Assembly: GCF_013149805.1 (NCBI RefSeq)
Contig: NZ_JABEZT010000004.1
Coordinates: 124,001-188,000, forward strand
Length of the DNA: 64,000 nucleotides
DNA from: Isoptericola chiayiensis
GTDB taxonomy: Bacteria; Actinomycetota; Actinomycetes; Actinomycetales; Cellulomonadaceae
Direction: 5' to 3'
Below, piece by piece: positions 49,789-58,561 of the stretch (within the stretch, counting starts at the first letter, position 1; each line of letters opens with the position of its first letter). The notes beneath the pieces are model-generated. The model was given only the letters and a program-made list of their open reading frames with translations, had not been told where the DNA came from and ran no database searches. The position numbers and the translations under genes were made by a program.

Positions 49789-50610
49789 TCACATGCCGAA
49801 CCGTCGCCGCAGCTCGCGGGCGTGGCGCCGGGAGACCTCCACGCGGGATCGTTGCCGGTCGTCCATCACGACCACGAGCGAGCCCTGGAAGTCCGGCACG
49901 AGCTCGCGCACGTGGTCGAGGTTGACGAGGTAGGAGCGGTGGGCGCGGAAGAAGTGCCCGTGCAGGCGCCGCTCGAGCTCGTTGAGCGACATGGTCACCA
50001 GCAGCCGTTCGTCGGCCAGCTTGAGGTAGGAGTACCCGCGGGCTGCGCTGGCGTACACGATCGAGGCGCCGTCGACCAGCACCGTGCGTCCGTCCCGCTG
50101 CACGGGGATGCGCACCAGCGGCTCGACGTCGGGCGGCGAGGTGGACGACCGGGCGCCCGACGGCGTTCCCCGGTCGGCGCCGTCCGCCGAGGCGCTGCTG
50201 CCCGCCGCGTGCTCCGCCGTCGTGCCCGGCTGCTCCCCGGCGCCGCGCAGCGCCCGGTCCAGCGCGCGCCGCAGCCGCTCGGCGTCGAACGGCTTGAGCA
50301 GGTAGTCGACCGCCGCCAGGTCGAAGGCGTCCACGGCGTGGTCGGGGTAGGCGGTGGTGAAGATGACCTTCGGGGGCCGCGACCGCTCGCGCAGCGCCGC
50401 GGCGACCTCCAGGCCGGAACCGCCCGGCATGCGCACGTCGAGCAGCACCAGGTCGTAGTCGAGCGACCCGAGCAGCAGCAGGGCCTCCTCGCCGTTCGTG
50501 GCCTCGCCGACCACCTGCACCTGACCGTCCGCCTCCAGCAGGAAGCGCAGCTCGGCCCGGGCGGGGGCCTCGTCGTCCACGATCAGTGCCTTTGGTCGCA
50601 CAGCGGTCAC
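49789..50610 (-). CDS. LytTR-type response regulator
   Basis: This 273-aa regulator has a receiver domain (residues about 3-120; IVDDEAPARAELRFLLE and the phosphorylated Asp in YDLVLLDVRMPGGSG). A variable Ser/Thr-rich linker and a C-terminal LytTR DNA-binding domain (about 175-273; ASAARGYSYLKLADERLLV, FFRAHRSYLVNLDHVREL) follow. GTG 50610 overlaps the kinase stop by 4 nt, so they are coupled. LytTR regulators bind direct repeats. The symporter genes beside it are the probable targets, as in pyruvate- or acetate-sensing LytS/LytTR pairs. Confidence 0.9.
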   Translation of the reverse strand: MTAVRPKALIVDDEAPARAELRFLLEADGQVQVVGEATNGEEALLLLGSLDYDLVLLDVRMPGGSGLEVAAALRERSRPPKVIFTTAYPDHAVDAFDLAAVDYLLKPFDAERLRRALDRALRGAGEQPGTTAEHAAGSSASADGADRGTPSGARSSTSPPDVEPLVRIPVQRDGRTVLVDGASIVYASAARGYSYLKLADERLLVTMSLNELERRLHGHFFRAHRSYLVNLDHVRELVPDFQGSLVVVMDDRQRSRVEVSRRHARELRRRFGM

Positions 50611-51941
50611 CTTAGCGGGATCCGCAGGTCGACCGTCGTGCCCCGGCCGGGCGTGGAGGCCACGTCGAACGTGTACCGGTCGCCGAACAGGGCGTCCAGG
50701 CGCTGGGAGATGTTCCACAGCCCCACGCCCGAGTGCTTCGAGGACTCCGGCAGCCCGGGACGCCCGCCGGCCAGCAGCCGGTCCAGCACCTCGGGCGTCA
50801 TGCCCACGCCGTCGTCGGACACCCGGATCGACGTGGTGCGCGCCAACGGGTCCACCCGGGCGCGCAGGTGGATCGTCCCGCCCGCCACGGCGTCCGCGAT
50901 CCCGTGCTTGACGGCGTTCTCCACCAGCGGCTGGATCACCAGCACCGGTACCCGCGTGGTCAGCACCTGCGGGTCGATGTCGTAGCGCACGCGCAGGCGG
51001 TCGCCGAACCGGGCCTGCTCCAGCGACAGGTAGGTCCGCACGAAGAAGTACTCCTGGCTGAACTCCGCGAAGTGCCCGTCCTGGCGCACCGCGTAGCGGA
51101 AGAAGTCGCTCAGGCGCAGCAGGAGCTGACGGGACTCCTCCGGGTCCGTGCGGGACTTGGACGCGATGGTGTTGAGGATGTTGAACAGGAAGTGCGGGTT
51201 GATCTGCGCGCGCAGGGCGTCGAGGCGGGCGTCGGCGGCGAGGTGGCGCTCGCGGTCCATCTCCGCCAGCTCCAGGTGCAGGGACAGCATGGAGGCCATG
51301 TCGTCGACCAGCACGCGGGGCGCGGGCTCGTCCTGGGTGCGGTAGACCTTCAGCGTGCCGACCACGCGGTCGCCGATCGCCAGCGGTGCGACGACGGCGG
51401 TGCGCAGCGGGCAGTCCGGCTCGGGGCAGCCGATGCCGTCGCGGGCGTGCACGACGACGGTGCGTCCCTTGCCGAGCGCGACGCGCGCGATGCGGGTCTG
51501 CAGCCCGCCGCCGACGCGGTGGTGGTCGGCGCCCGGGCCGACGAACGCGAGCACCTGCTCGGTGTCGGTGATCGCGACGGCGTCCCCGCCGAGCAGAGGC
51601 TTGATGAGCTGGGCGGTGCGGCGGGCGGCGTCGCGGGTCAGGCCGTTGCGCAGCGGCATCGACTGGCCGGCGGCGGCGATGGTGAGCCCGTCGCGCACCC
51701 CGCGGGGGTCCCGGGGGCGGCGGGCGGGACGCCAGCGCGTCCCGCCGCGGGTGGTGGGTGCGGCGCGCGGGCCGCGCAGCGCGGAGGGGTAGCCCAGCAC
51801 GACGACGGTGCTCACGACGACGCCGGCGAGCACGGTGGCGGCGGCGTCGAGCGCCGGGTCGACGAGCACCTGGGTGACCAGGAAGACCAGTGCCCAGGCC
51901 GCGGCCAGCACGCCGGCCAGGAGTCCGCTACCGCCGCGCAC
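50607..51941 (-). CDS. LytS-type sensor histidine kinase
   Basis: This 444-aa membrane kinase has two N-terminal helices (about 8-50), a LytS-type GAF domain (about 130-240, with CPEPDCPLRTAVVAPLAIGD), then the phosphorylated His in LRAQINPHFLFNILNTIASK. The HATPase domain follows (VENAVKHGIADAVAGG and DDGVGMTPEVLDRL). This 2-helix form lacks the multi-helix 5TMR sensor of LytS/YpdA. GTG 51941 overlaps the symporter 3' end by 14 nt, which suggests the kinase senses what the symporter carries. Confidence 0.9.
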   Translation of the reverse strand: MRGGSGLLAGVLAAAWALVFLVTQVLVDPALDAAATVLAGVVVSTVVVLGYPSALRGPRAAPTTRGGTRWRPARRPRDPRGVRDGLTIAAAGQSMPLRNGLTRDAARRTAQLIKPLLGGDAVAITDTEQVLAFVGPGADHHRVGGGLQTRIARVALGKGRTVVVHARDGIGCPEPDCPLRTAVVAPLAIGDRVVGTLKVYRTQDEPAPRVLVDDMASMLSLHLELAEMDRERHLAADARLDALRAQINPHFLFNILNTIASKSRTDPEESRQLLLRLSDFFRYAVRQDGHFAEFSQEYFFVRTYLSLEQARFGDRLRVRYDIDPQVLTTRVPVLVIQPLVENAVKHGIADAVAGGTIHLRARVDPLARTTSIRVSDDGVGMTPEVLDRLLAGGRPGLPESSKHSGVGLWNISQRLDALFGDRYTFDVASTPGRGTTVDLRIPLR

Positions 51942-53622
51942 GTCGCCACCTCCGGGCGGCCCGCCGTTCGGCGAGCATCAGCCGGGCGATCCGTTCGGCG
52001 CGCCGGTCCGCGGCGGTGCCGTGCATGGTCTGCCAGGAGCGTTCCACGTCCGCCGGCGGTGTGGTCCGCCGGGAGACGACGACGGCGGTCACCACGGCGA
52101 CGGGTGCGGCCAGCAGCGTGGGGGTCACCAGGACCTCGCGCAGCAGCCCGCCGGAGGTGAGCGCCCCGGCGGTGAACATGCCGACCGCGACGACCAGGCC
52201 CGCGACCATGCCGGCCACGGCACCGGCCGCCGTCGTGCGCCGCCACCAGATGGCCAGGACGAACACCGGGGTCAGCGCCGACCCGGCCACCGCGAACGCC
52301 CACGTGACCATCGTGGCCACGATGGACGGCGTGGCGGCCGCGAACGACTCGGGTCGCATCGCCAGCCCGAGGCCCGCCGCGGCGCACGCCGTGACCAGCG
52401 TGGTGACGCGTCCGGCGAGCACCGCCTGGCGCTGGGTCGCGCGCGGGTTGATGTGGCGCTCGTAGACGTCGTGACCCCACGACGCCGCGGCGGCGAGCAG
52501 CAGGCCCGCGATCGTGGACAGCACGGCCACGAGCGCGCCGGCGGCGACGACGCCGAGGCCCGCGTCCTCGCCGAAGATGCGACCCAGCACGGGCAGGGCG
52601 TGCTCGGGGACCCGCAGGACGCCGTCGACGGTCAGCTCGGCGAGCCACGGCCGGTCCGCGACGGCGGCGGGGATCAGGTCGCGCGCCGCGGTGCCGAGCA
52701 TGACCGCCAGGGAGTAGAAGATCCCCGCCAGGCACAGCACCCACACCGTGGTGGTGCGGGCGGCCGTGCCCGTGGGGGAGGTGAAGTAGCGGTTCATGAC
52801 GTGCGGCAGTCCCGCGGTGCCCATGGCGAGGGTGACGATGAGGGCGAACTGGCCCAGGCCGCCGTACCGGGCGCCCGGCTCGCCGAACACCGCGGGCTCG
52901 CCGGGGTGCAGGGCGCTCTGCTCGGGCGTGAGTCCGTCGGTCGACCCGGCGGGGTTGTCCAGGGGGACGCTGGAGATGCTCTCGACCGCCTCGCCGTAGT
53001 GGAAGCCCTCGGCGACGACGGTCGCGGCCAGCCACACCAGGGCGCCGAGCAGCAGGAGGAACTGCACCGCCTGGGTCCAGGTGGTCCCGCGCATCCCGCC
53101 GAACGCGACCAGCACGGTGACGACGGCCGTGGAGGCCAGGATGCCGGTGGCGTACGGGTCCAGGCCCAGCACGCCCTCGCCGACCAGCAGCTCCCACGTG
53201 ATGCCCGAGCCGACGGTCTGCGGGACCAGGTAGGACAGGATGACCAGCTGCACCACGCCGACGGCGACGAGCCGCACCGTCTCCGAGCCGAGCCGACGGC
53301 CCAGGAAGTCGGGGATGGAGAACTCCCCGAAGCGCCGCAGCGGAGCGGCGACGAACAGCAGCACCGGCACGAACCCGGCGGCGAAACCGACCGCGTACCA
53401 GGCGCCGTCGAGCCCTGTGGCGTACACGGCGGCGGCGACCCCGAGGAACGACGCCGCCGAGAAGTAGTCCCCGCAGATCGCGAACGCGTTGGTCGCGACC
53501 CCGACGCGCTGCCCGGCCAGGTAGAAGTCGACGGTGGAGGCGCCCCGCGGGCGCATCACCACGGCCACGGTCGCCACCAGCGCGAGCGCCGCGGCCAGGG
53601 CGAGGGCCGCCGACCCGGTCAC
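51928..53622 (-). CDS. Sodium:solute symporter (acetate/pyruvate type)
   Basis: This 564-aa SSS-family carrier has 13 or so helices. RGASTVDFYLAGQRVGVATN, AICGDYFSAASFLGVAAAVY and MGTAGLPHVMNRYFTSPTG match the ActP/MctP/VC_2705 monocarboxylate group. GTG 53622 overlaps the stop of the small membrane subunit gene (GTGA). The set DUF485-like protein, symporter, kinase and regulator has overlaps of 4, 14 and 4 nt, so it is one transcription unit. Substrate is inferred as a short-chain monocarboxylate. Confidence 0.88.
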   Translation of the reverse strand: MTGSAALALAAALALVATVAVVMRPRGASTVDFYLAGQRVGVATNAFAICGDYFSAASFLGVAAAVYATGLDGAWYAVGFAAGFVPVLLFVAAPLRRFGEFSIPDFLGRRLGSETVRLVAVGVVQLVILSYLVPQTVGSGITWELLVGEGVLGLDPYATGILASTAVVTVLVAFGGMRGTTWTQAVQFLLLLGALVWLAATVVAEGFHYGEAVESISSVPLDNPAGSTDGLTPEQSALHPGEPAVFGEPGARYGGLGQFALIVTLAMGTAGLPHVMNRYFTSPTGTAARTTTVWVLCLAGIFYSLAVMLGTAARDLIPAAVADRPWLAELTVDGVLRVPEHALPVLGRIFGEDAGLGVVAAGALVAVLSTIAGLLLAAAASWGHDVYERHINPRATQRQAVLAGRVTTLVTACAAAGLGLAMRPESFAAATPSIVATMVTWAFAVAGSALTPVFVLAIWWRRTTAAGAVAGMVAGLVVAVGMFTAGALTSGGLLREVLVTPTLLAAPVAVVTAVVVSRRTTPPADVERSWQTMHGTAADRRAERIARLMLAERRAARRWRRARR

Positions 53623-53954
53623 GGGAGGTCCTCGCCCGAGCCCGGGGCGTCGTCGTCCACCGGCTCGCGGCTGGTGCCCAGCATCCGGTGCTCGACGGCG
53701 GAGGACAGGCTGGCCGCGGCGACGCCGAGCACCGCGAAGAAGACGTAGAGCCCGAACCCGGCCACGAGGAACCCGGGGGACATGCCCCCCACGAGCCGCG
53801 AGCTCGACCACCAGTCCAGGGTGAGCGACAGGACCGGGAAGGCGGCCACGGCGAGCAGGAACACGACGAAGTAGCCCACCGCGACCCGTCGCAGGGTGCG
53901 GAAGGTCGCGTCCACCTCCGCAGGGGTGTCGCTGGTGTCGACGCCGTCGTCCAT
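53619..53954 (-). CDS. DUF485-like small membrane subunit of the symporter
   Basis: This 111-aa protein has two membrane helices (RVAVGYFVVFLLAVAAFPVL and LVAGFGLYVFFAVLGVAAAS). This is the size and place of DUF485/YjcH-type companions of acetate permeases. Conservation of exact DUF485 motifs is weak, so the family name is tentative. ATG 53954 lies 8 nt after TAGTCT. A longer frame from 54014 is not supported. It heads the symporter-kinase-regulator operon. Confidence 0.75.
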   Translation of the reverse strand: MDDGVDTSDTPAEVDATFRTLRRVAVGYFVVFLLAVAAFPVLSLTLDWWSSSRLVGGMSPGFLVAGFGLYVFFAVLGVAAASLSSAVEHRMLGTSREPVDDDAPGSGEDLP

Positions 53955-54020
53955 GACGTCGCAGACTACGGAGCGACGGCGCCCGGGGGAAGTCCCGGAC
54001 GCCGGCGCGGTCATCTCGCC

Positions 54021-54479
54021 TCAGGCGGGCACGGCGGGCGTGCGCAGCAGGCGGACCCCCGTGGCGAGCAGGACGACGGCGCCCCCGGCGGCCATGACCA
54101 GCCCGATGCCCGGCATCGCCTGCCCCCACGCGTCGGTGGCGCTGGAGACCTGGACCAGGCGCACGAGCTGCCAGCCGGCCACGAACGCCGTTCCCGTGCC
54201 GGCGACGAGGCTGTGGGAGACCGCGACCCAGCGGCGCGGGATCACCGCGCCGGCCACCCCGACGAACCCGGCGCACAGCGTCCACAGTCCGGGACCTCCG
54301 GTGCCCGACAGGGTGCCGACCGGCGTGACGACCCAGGGCAGCAGGCTGCCGACGATCACCAGCAGCGCACCCACCAGCATGCCGACGCTGCCCGGGTGCA
54401 GCACGCGCTTGCGCGGGGTGGCGGTGCGGCCCCCTGCACGCAGCAGGTTGCCGAGGGCGGAGCTCGTCGTCGAGGCCAT
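54021..54479 (-). CDS. Hypothetical four-helix membrane protein
   Basis: This 152-aa integral membrane protein has about four hydrophobic helices (VGMLVGALLVIVGSLLPWVV, GLWTLCAGFVGVAGAVIP and two more). It is not recognised beyond being a small actinobacterial membrane protein. ATG 54479 lies 6 nt after TACAGT, so a leaderless transcript is likely. Codons upstream of that ATG show no coding signal. It sits between two symporter systems but has its own promoter. Confidence 0.7.
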   Translation of the reverse strand: MASTTSSALGNLLRAGGRTATPRKRVLHPGSVGMLVGALLVIVGSLLPWVVTPVGTLSGTGGPGLWTLCAGFVGVAGAVIPRRWVAVSHSLVAGTGTAFVAGWQLVRLVQVSSATDAWGQAMPGIGLVMAAGGAVVLLATGVRLLRTPAVPA

Positions 54480-54778
54480 GGACCGACTGTAGGCGTCGCG
54501 GTCGTCCCGGGGGACCCGCCGGGAGCCGCCGGCTGGACGAGCGGCGCGAACGGTCCCGCGAGCGGTCGGTGCGGGCGCGTGGACGGTCACCGCTGGTGCC
54601 CGGACCTCTCGAGGCGGCAGGGCGACCGTTCGCGAGACGGTCCGTACCGCCGGGCCGGTGGGGCCTTGTGACCAGCGACGACGGCGCGGTTCGCTCGGCA
54701 CGTACGGGTTCCGTACGGCTGTGCCGGACGTGCCCCGGGCGACGGTGCTCGGGGTCCACGCGACGAAGGGAGCGTCCG

Positions 54779-55102
54779 ATGACCGATGCGCGAGGGAGCG
54801 CACCCGATCCCGGGCCACCGCCCGGGGCCAACGGGTGGCGCCAGGAGTACTGGAAGAAGAACCTGCGGCTGATGGTCGTGCTGCTGTCGATCTGGTTCCT
54901 GGTCTCGTTCGTGTGCGGGATCCTGCTGATCGAACAGCTCAACACCATCGTGATCGCCGGGTTCCCGCTGGGTCTGTGGTTCGCCCAGCAGGGGTCGATC
55001 TACACGTTCATCATCCTGATCCTGGTCTACACGCTGCGCATGGACCGGCTCGACGACGAGTACGGGGTGGCCGAGCGCGACGAGGAGGGGAACCGGCTGT
55101 GA
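54779..55102 (+). CDS. DUF4212 small subunit of a sodium:solute symporter
   Basis: This 107-aa protein has two membrane helices in the DUF4212 pattern: EYWKKNLRLMVVLLSIWFLV, then GFPLGLWFAQQGSIYTFIIL and the tail YTLRMDRLDDEYGV. Such subunits are encoded directly before VC_2705-type symporters, as here. ATG 54779 follows GAAGGGAG at 8 nt. The stop overlaps the symporter start (GTGA). Confidence 0.9.
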   Translation: MTDARGSAPDPGPPPGANGWRQEYWKKNLRLMVVLLSIWFLVSFVCGILLIEQLNTIVIAGFPLGLWFAQQGSIYTFIILILVYTLRMDRLDDEYGVAERDEEGNRL

Positions 55103-56772
55103 GCGAGATCCAGATCTGGACCCTCGTCTTCGTGGGTCTGTCCTTCGCCACCTACCTGACCATCGCCTGGCGCAGCCGCGTCAAGGAGACCAAGGGGTTC
55201 TACGTCGCCGGCCAGGGCATCCCTGCCGTGGCCAACGGCGCCGCCGTCGCGGCCGACTGGATGTCGGCGGCCTCGTTCATCTCCATGGCGGGCCTCATCG
55301 CGTTCCTCGGCTCGGACGGCTCCGTCTACCTCATGGGCTGGACGGGCGGCTACGTGCTGCTCGCCCTGCTGCTGGCGCCGTACCTGCGCAAGTGGGGCAA
55401 GTTCACCGTGCCCGAGTTCGTGGGCGACCGGTACTCGGAGTACGTGCGGCTCATCGCCGCGATCGCCGCGATCATCGTGTCCTTCACCTACGTGGTGGGC
55501 CAGATGCGCGGCGGCGGCATCGTCTTCAGCCGGTTCCTCAACCTGTCCATCGAGGGCGGCGTGGCCGTGGCGGCCGGGATCATCTTCCTGTACGCCGTGC
55601 TCGGCGGGATGAAGGGCATCACCTGGACCCAGGTGGCCCAGTACACCGTGATGATCGTCGCCTACCTCATCCCGGCGTGGACCATCGCCCAGAAGATGAC
55701 GGGCTTCCCGGTCCCGCAGGTCACGTTCGGCCAGATCCTGGGCGAGCTGGACGCGCTGAGCCAGCAGTTCGGCCTGGAGCAGTACACCGAGGCGTTCGCG
55801 GCCCGTCCGCAGCTCGACGTGTTCCTGGTGACGATGTCGCTGATGATCGGTACCGCGGGCCTGCCGCACGTGATCATCCGCTTCTACACCACCAAGTCGG
55901 TCCGCGGTGCGCGGTTCTCCGCGTTCTGGGCGCTCGTGTTCATCGGCCTGCTCTACACGACGGCACCCGCCGTGGGGGCGTTTACCAAGCTCAACCTCAT
56001 GCAGTCGGTCGACGGCGTGGCCGTCGCCTCGCTGCCCGCGTGGGTGAACAACTGGGCCGCGACCGGGCTGGTGTCGGTCTCCGACACCGCCGAGACGATC
56101 ACGACGCTGAGCAACGACCCGGCCTCGGGTGCCGACCTCATCGTCAACAACGACATCCTGGTGCTGGCCACCCCGGAGATCGCGGGTCTGCCCGCACCGA
56201 TCGTCGGGCTCGTGGCCGCTGGTGGTCTGGCGGCCGCGATGTCGACGGCGGCCGGCCTGCTGCTGGTCATCTCCTCGTCGGTGTCGCACGACCTGTACTT
56301 CCGGGTCGTCAAGCGGGAGGCCTCGGAGTCGCAGCGGCTCCTCGTCGGTCGTATCGCGATGGGCGCCGCGGTGCTGGTGGCCATCTACGGCGGCATCAAC
56401 CCGCCCGCGTACGTGGCCCAGGTGGTCGCCTTCGCCTTCGGGCTGGCGGCGTCGACCTTCTTCCCGATCCTCGTCATGGGGATCTTCTGGAAGCGGGCCA
56501 ACGCCGTCGGTGCGGCCTCGGGCATGATCGCCGGTCTGGCGTTCACCGCGACGTACATGATCTACACCCTCGAGGTGTTCGGGACGTCGGCGCACGACCA
56601 CATCCTGGGGATCTCGCCGGAGGGCATCGGCGCCGTCGGCGCGGTCGTCAACGCGATCGTGACGATCGTCGTCTCGAAGCTGACGTCGCCACCGACGGAG
56701 CACGTCCAGGAGATGGTCGAGGGGCTGCGCTACCCCGCGGCGAAGCGGAAGGAGACCTCGGCCACCGAGTAG
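55099..56772 (+). CDS. Sodium:solute symporter of the VC_2705 group
   Basis: This 557-aa membrane carrier has about 13 helices. KETKGFYVAGQGIPAVANGA, VAADWMSAASFISMAGLIAF and MIGTAGLPHVIIRFYTTKSV are diagnostic for the group, and the Ser/Ala-rich VAAGGLAAAMSTAAGLLLVI lies in the second sodium-site region. Likely substrates are acetate, pyruvate or similar monocarboxylates. GTG 55099 is coupled to the DUF4212 gene. The window thus holds two different symporter/small-subunit pairs within 5 kb, only one of them with a two-component system. Confidence 0.9.
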   Translation: MSEIQIWTLVFVGLSFATYLTIAWRSRVKETKGFYVAGQGIPAVANGAAVAADWMSAASFISMAGLIAFLGSDGSVYLMGWTGGYVLLALLLAPYLRKWGKFTVPEFVGDRYSEYVRLIAAIAAIIVSFTYVVGQMRGGGIVFSRFLNLSIEGGVAVAAGIIFLYAVLGGMKGITWTQVAQYTVMIVAYLIPAWTIAQKMTGFPVPQVTFGQILGELDALSQQFGLEQYTEAFAARPQLDVFLVTMSLMIGTAGLPHVIIRFYTTKSVRGARFSAFWALVFIGLLYTTAPAVGAFTKLNLMQSVDGVAVASLPAWVNNWAATGLVSVSDTAETITTLSNDPASGADLIVNNDILVLATPEIAGLPAPIVGLVAAGGLAAAMSTAAGLLLVISSSVSHDLYFRVVKREASESQRLLVGRIAMGAAVLVAIYGGINPPAYVAQVVAFAFGLAASTFFPILVMGIFWKRANAVGAASGMIAGLAFTATYMIYTLEVFGTSAHDHILGISPEGIGAVGAVVNAIVTIVVSKLTSPPTEHVQEMVEGLRYPAAKRKETSATE

Positions 56773-56828
56773 TCCTGCTCGGGTCGTCCTGCTCGAGCCG
56801 TCCTGCTCGCGTCGTCCTGTTCGCGCGT
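56773..56828 (+). repeat. Four tandem copies of a 14-bp repeat
   Basis: TCCTGCTCGGGTCG-type units start at 56773, 56787, 56801 and 56815, directly after the symporter stop codon. The last copy is degenerate and runs into the long inverted repeat. Confidence 0.8.
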
Positions 56829-56922
56829 GGGAGGAAGATGTGTCGCGCGGTCGCGCTCACGGGCCCTGGGGGCCCTCCGCTTCCGGTCTGACGACCGCGC
56901 GACACATCTTCCTCCCACGCGC
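56823..56922. repeat. Long inverted repeat with perfect 31-bp arms
   Basis: The arms 56823-56853 and 56892-56922 are exact complements (left arm begins GCGCGTGGGAGGAAGATG) around a 38-nt loop that itself contains GGGCCC repeats. It lies between convergent symporter and urate hydroxylase genes. It could act as a two-way terminator, or be a MITE-like mobile repeat. The arms are longer than typical terminators. The following 95 bp to 57017 show nothing else. Confidence 0.75.
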
Positions 56923-57017
56923 TCGTGCGTTCCTGTGCGTCTCGGTGCGGCGACGGTTCTCGCCGGCTCGGAAGTCGGCCGCAGGACCGCAGGGGGTGCT
57001 GGGGTGCTGGGATGCGA

Positions 57018-58214
57018 TCAGAGGGTGCCGACGCCGAGGTTGACCGGGCTGCCGGTGATGTTGCCGACGATGCCGCGGATGATGCCGCTGCCGTCGGTGC
57101 CGCGCAGCGACTCGTACCAGGCGGCGGTCCGTGCGGGGTCGTACCCGTGGGTCTCCTCGCCGCGGTCGCGGGCCCGCTGGACCAGGTCGGCGGCGCGCTC
57201 GGTGCGGCTGCGCTCGTACCGGCGCAGGGAGTCCTCGACGCTCACGGTGTTCGTGGCCAGGCTGATGGCGAGCGCGAAGGAGTCCTCCAGGGCGAGGCAG
57301 GCGCCCTGGCCGATGTCCGGGGCCGTGTTGTGGGCGGCGTCGCCGAGGAGGGCGACGCGGCCGCGCACCCAGGTGTGGAACGGGTCGATGTCCCAGATCT
57401 CGACGCGGTTGAGCGACCGGGCGGGGTCGATCGCCGCCAGGAGCGCCTGCACGCCCGGCGCCCAGTGGCCGAACGCCTCGTGCAGCGGTGCCGTGCCGTC
57501 CGTGGCGGCGTCGTACGGCAGGCCCGAGGGCTGCGGCACGTCGAACCAGAAGTAGGAGCGGCCGTCGGCCACGGGCATGACGGCGGCGCGCTTGCCCTCG
57601 GCGACGTACGTGGTCCACTGGTTCTTCGGTCCGACGGCGGTGTCCGCGGCGACCAGGCCGTTGAAGTTCGTGTAGCCCGAGTAGGTGCGCTCGATGCGCT
57701 CACCGCCCTCGTCGGCAGCGGTGACGTGGTCGCGCACCACGGAGCGGGCGCCGTCGGCCCCCAGCAGCAGGTCGGCGGTGTCGGTGGAGCCGTCGGCGAA
57801 CGTGGCCGTGACCTGCTGGCCGTCGTCGGCCACCGACACCAGCCGCATGCCCAGGTGGATGTGCTCGGCGCCCACGGTGTCCATGAGCAGGCGCTGCAGG
57901 TCCGCCCTGGCCACGGGGTAGGGGCGCTGGCCGGTGGCCTCAGTCACGGGGGCCAGGCTGAACCGGCACAGCGTCTCGCCGGAGTGCCCGTCGAGGTAGG
58001 CCATGTCGTCCATGGCGCCGCCGAGCGCGGCGACCTGCTCGCCCACGCCCAGCCAGTTGAGCACCTTGACGCCGTTGGACCACAGCGACAGCGCGGCCCC
58101 GACGGGCTTGTTCTCGCGCATGCGGTCGTAGACGACGACGTCGTGGCCGAGCCGCTGCAGGGCGATCGCGGCGCTCGTGCCGCCGACGCCGGCGCCGATG
58201 ACGATGATCTTCAC
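57018..58214 (-). CDS. hpxO: FAD-dependent urate hydroxylase (HpxO type)
   Basis: This 398-aa flavin monooxygenase oxidises urate to 5-hydroxyisourate with NADH and O2. IIVIGAGVGGTSAAIALQRL is the FAD Rossmann motif, LLLGADGARSVVRDHV the DG motif, and RVALLGDAAHNTAPDIGQGA the GD motif. It is not a cofactor-free urate oxidase. The two following pathway enzymes are encoded just upstream in the same operon, which fixes the substrate well. GTG 58214 lies 5 nt after the HIU hydrolase stop with GGGAG as ribosome site. Confidence 0.88.
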   Translation of the reverse strand: MKIIVIGAGVGGTSAAIALQRLGHDVVVYDRMRENKPVGAALSLWSNGVKVLNWLGVGEQVAALGGAMDDMAYLDGHSGETLCRFSLAPVTEATGQRPYPVARADLQRLLMDTVGAEHIHLGMRLVSVADDGQQVTATFADGSTDTADLLLGADGARSVVRDHVTAADEGGERIERTYSGYTNFNGLVAADTAVGPKNQWTTYVAEGKRAAVMPVADGRSYFWFDVPQPSGLPYDAATDGTAPLHEAFGHWAPGVQALLAAIDPARSLNRVEIWDIDPFHTWVRGRVALLGDAAHNTAPDIGQGACLALEDSFALAISLATNTVSVEDSLRRYERSRTERAADLVQRARDRGEETHGYDPARTAAWYESLRGTDGSGIIRGIVGNITGSPVNLGVGTL

Positions 58215-58219
58215 GCCGC

Positions 58220-58561
58220 TCAGCTCCCGCGGTAGGTCGAGTAGGCGAACGGGCTCAGCAGCAGCGGTACGTGGTAGTGGCGGCTGCTCGTGCCGTCGGC
58301 GTCGTCCGTGACGACGAACGCGACGGTGACCTGCGGGTAGAAGGTCTCGACGGCGCGGGCCGCGAAGTAGGAGCCCGTGGCGAACGTCAGCGTGTAGGTG
58401 CCCGCCGGCAGCCGGTCGGGCCCGACGGCGGCGCGGCCGTCGGCGTCGGTGGCGGCCGTCGCGAGGTCCTGGCCGTGGGCGTCGGTCAGCGTCACCTCGA
58501 CGCCCGCGGCGGGGGTCCCGGCGGTGGTGTCCAGCACGTGGGTGGTCAGGTGGCTGCTCAT
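58220..58561 (-). CDS. uraH: 5-hydroxyisourate hydrolase
   Basis: This 113-aa transthyretin-like protein hydrolyses HIU to OHCU. HLTTHVLDTTAGTPAAGVEV carries the first catalytic His, and HYHVPLLLSPFAYSTYRGS the terminal HxH and YRGS motif. It forms tetramers in the cytosol. ATG 58561 overlaps the uraD stop (ATGA). The gene order uraD-uraH-hpxO covers urate to allantoin. Confidence 0.96.
   Translation of the reverse strand: MSSHLTTHVLDTTAGTPAAGVEVTLTDAHGQDLATAATDADGRAAVGPDRLPAGTYTLTFATGSYFAARAVETFYPQVTVAFVVTDDADGTSSRHYHVPLLLSPFAYSTYRGS

Noticed and set aside
51928-54948. Minus-strand frame of about 1000 codons as one giant symporter fusion
   Set aside because: Only the last 564 codons resemble a symporter. 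The upstream part is the shadow of the small-subunit and membrane-protein genes, and a GTGA overlap gives the natural start at 53622.
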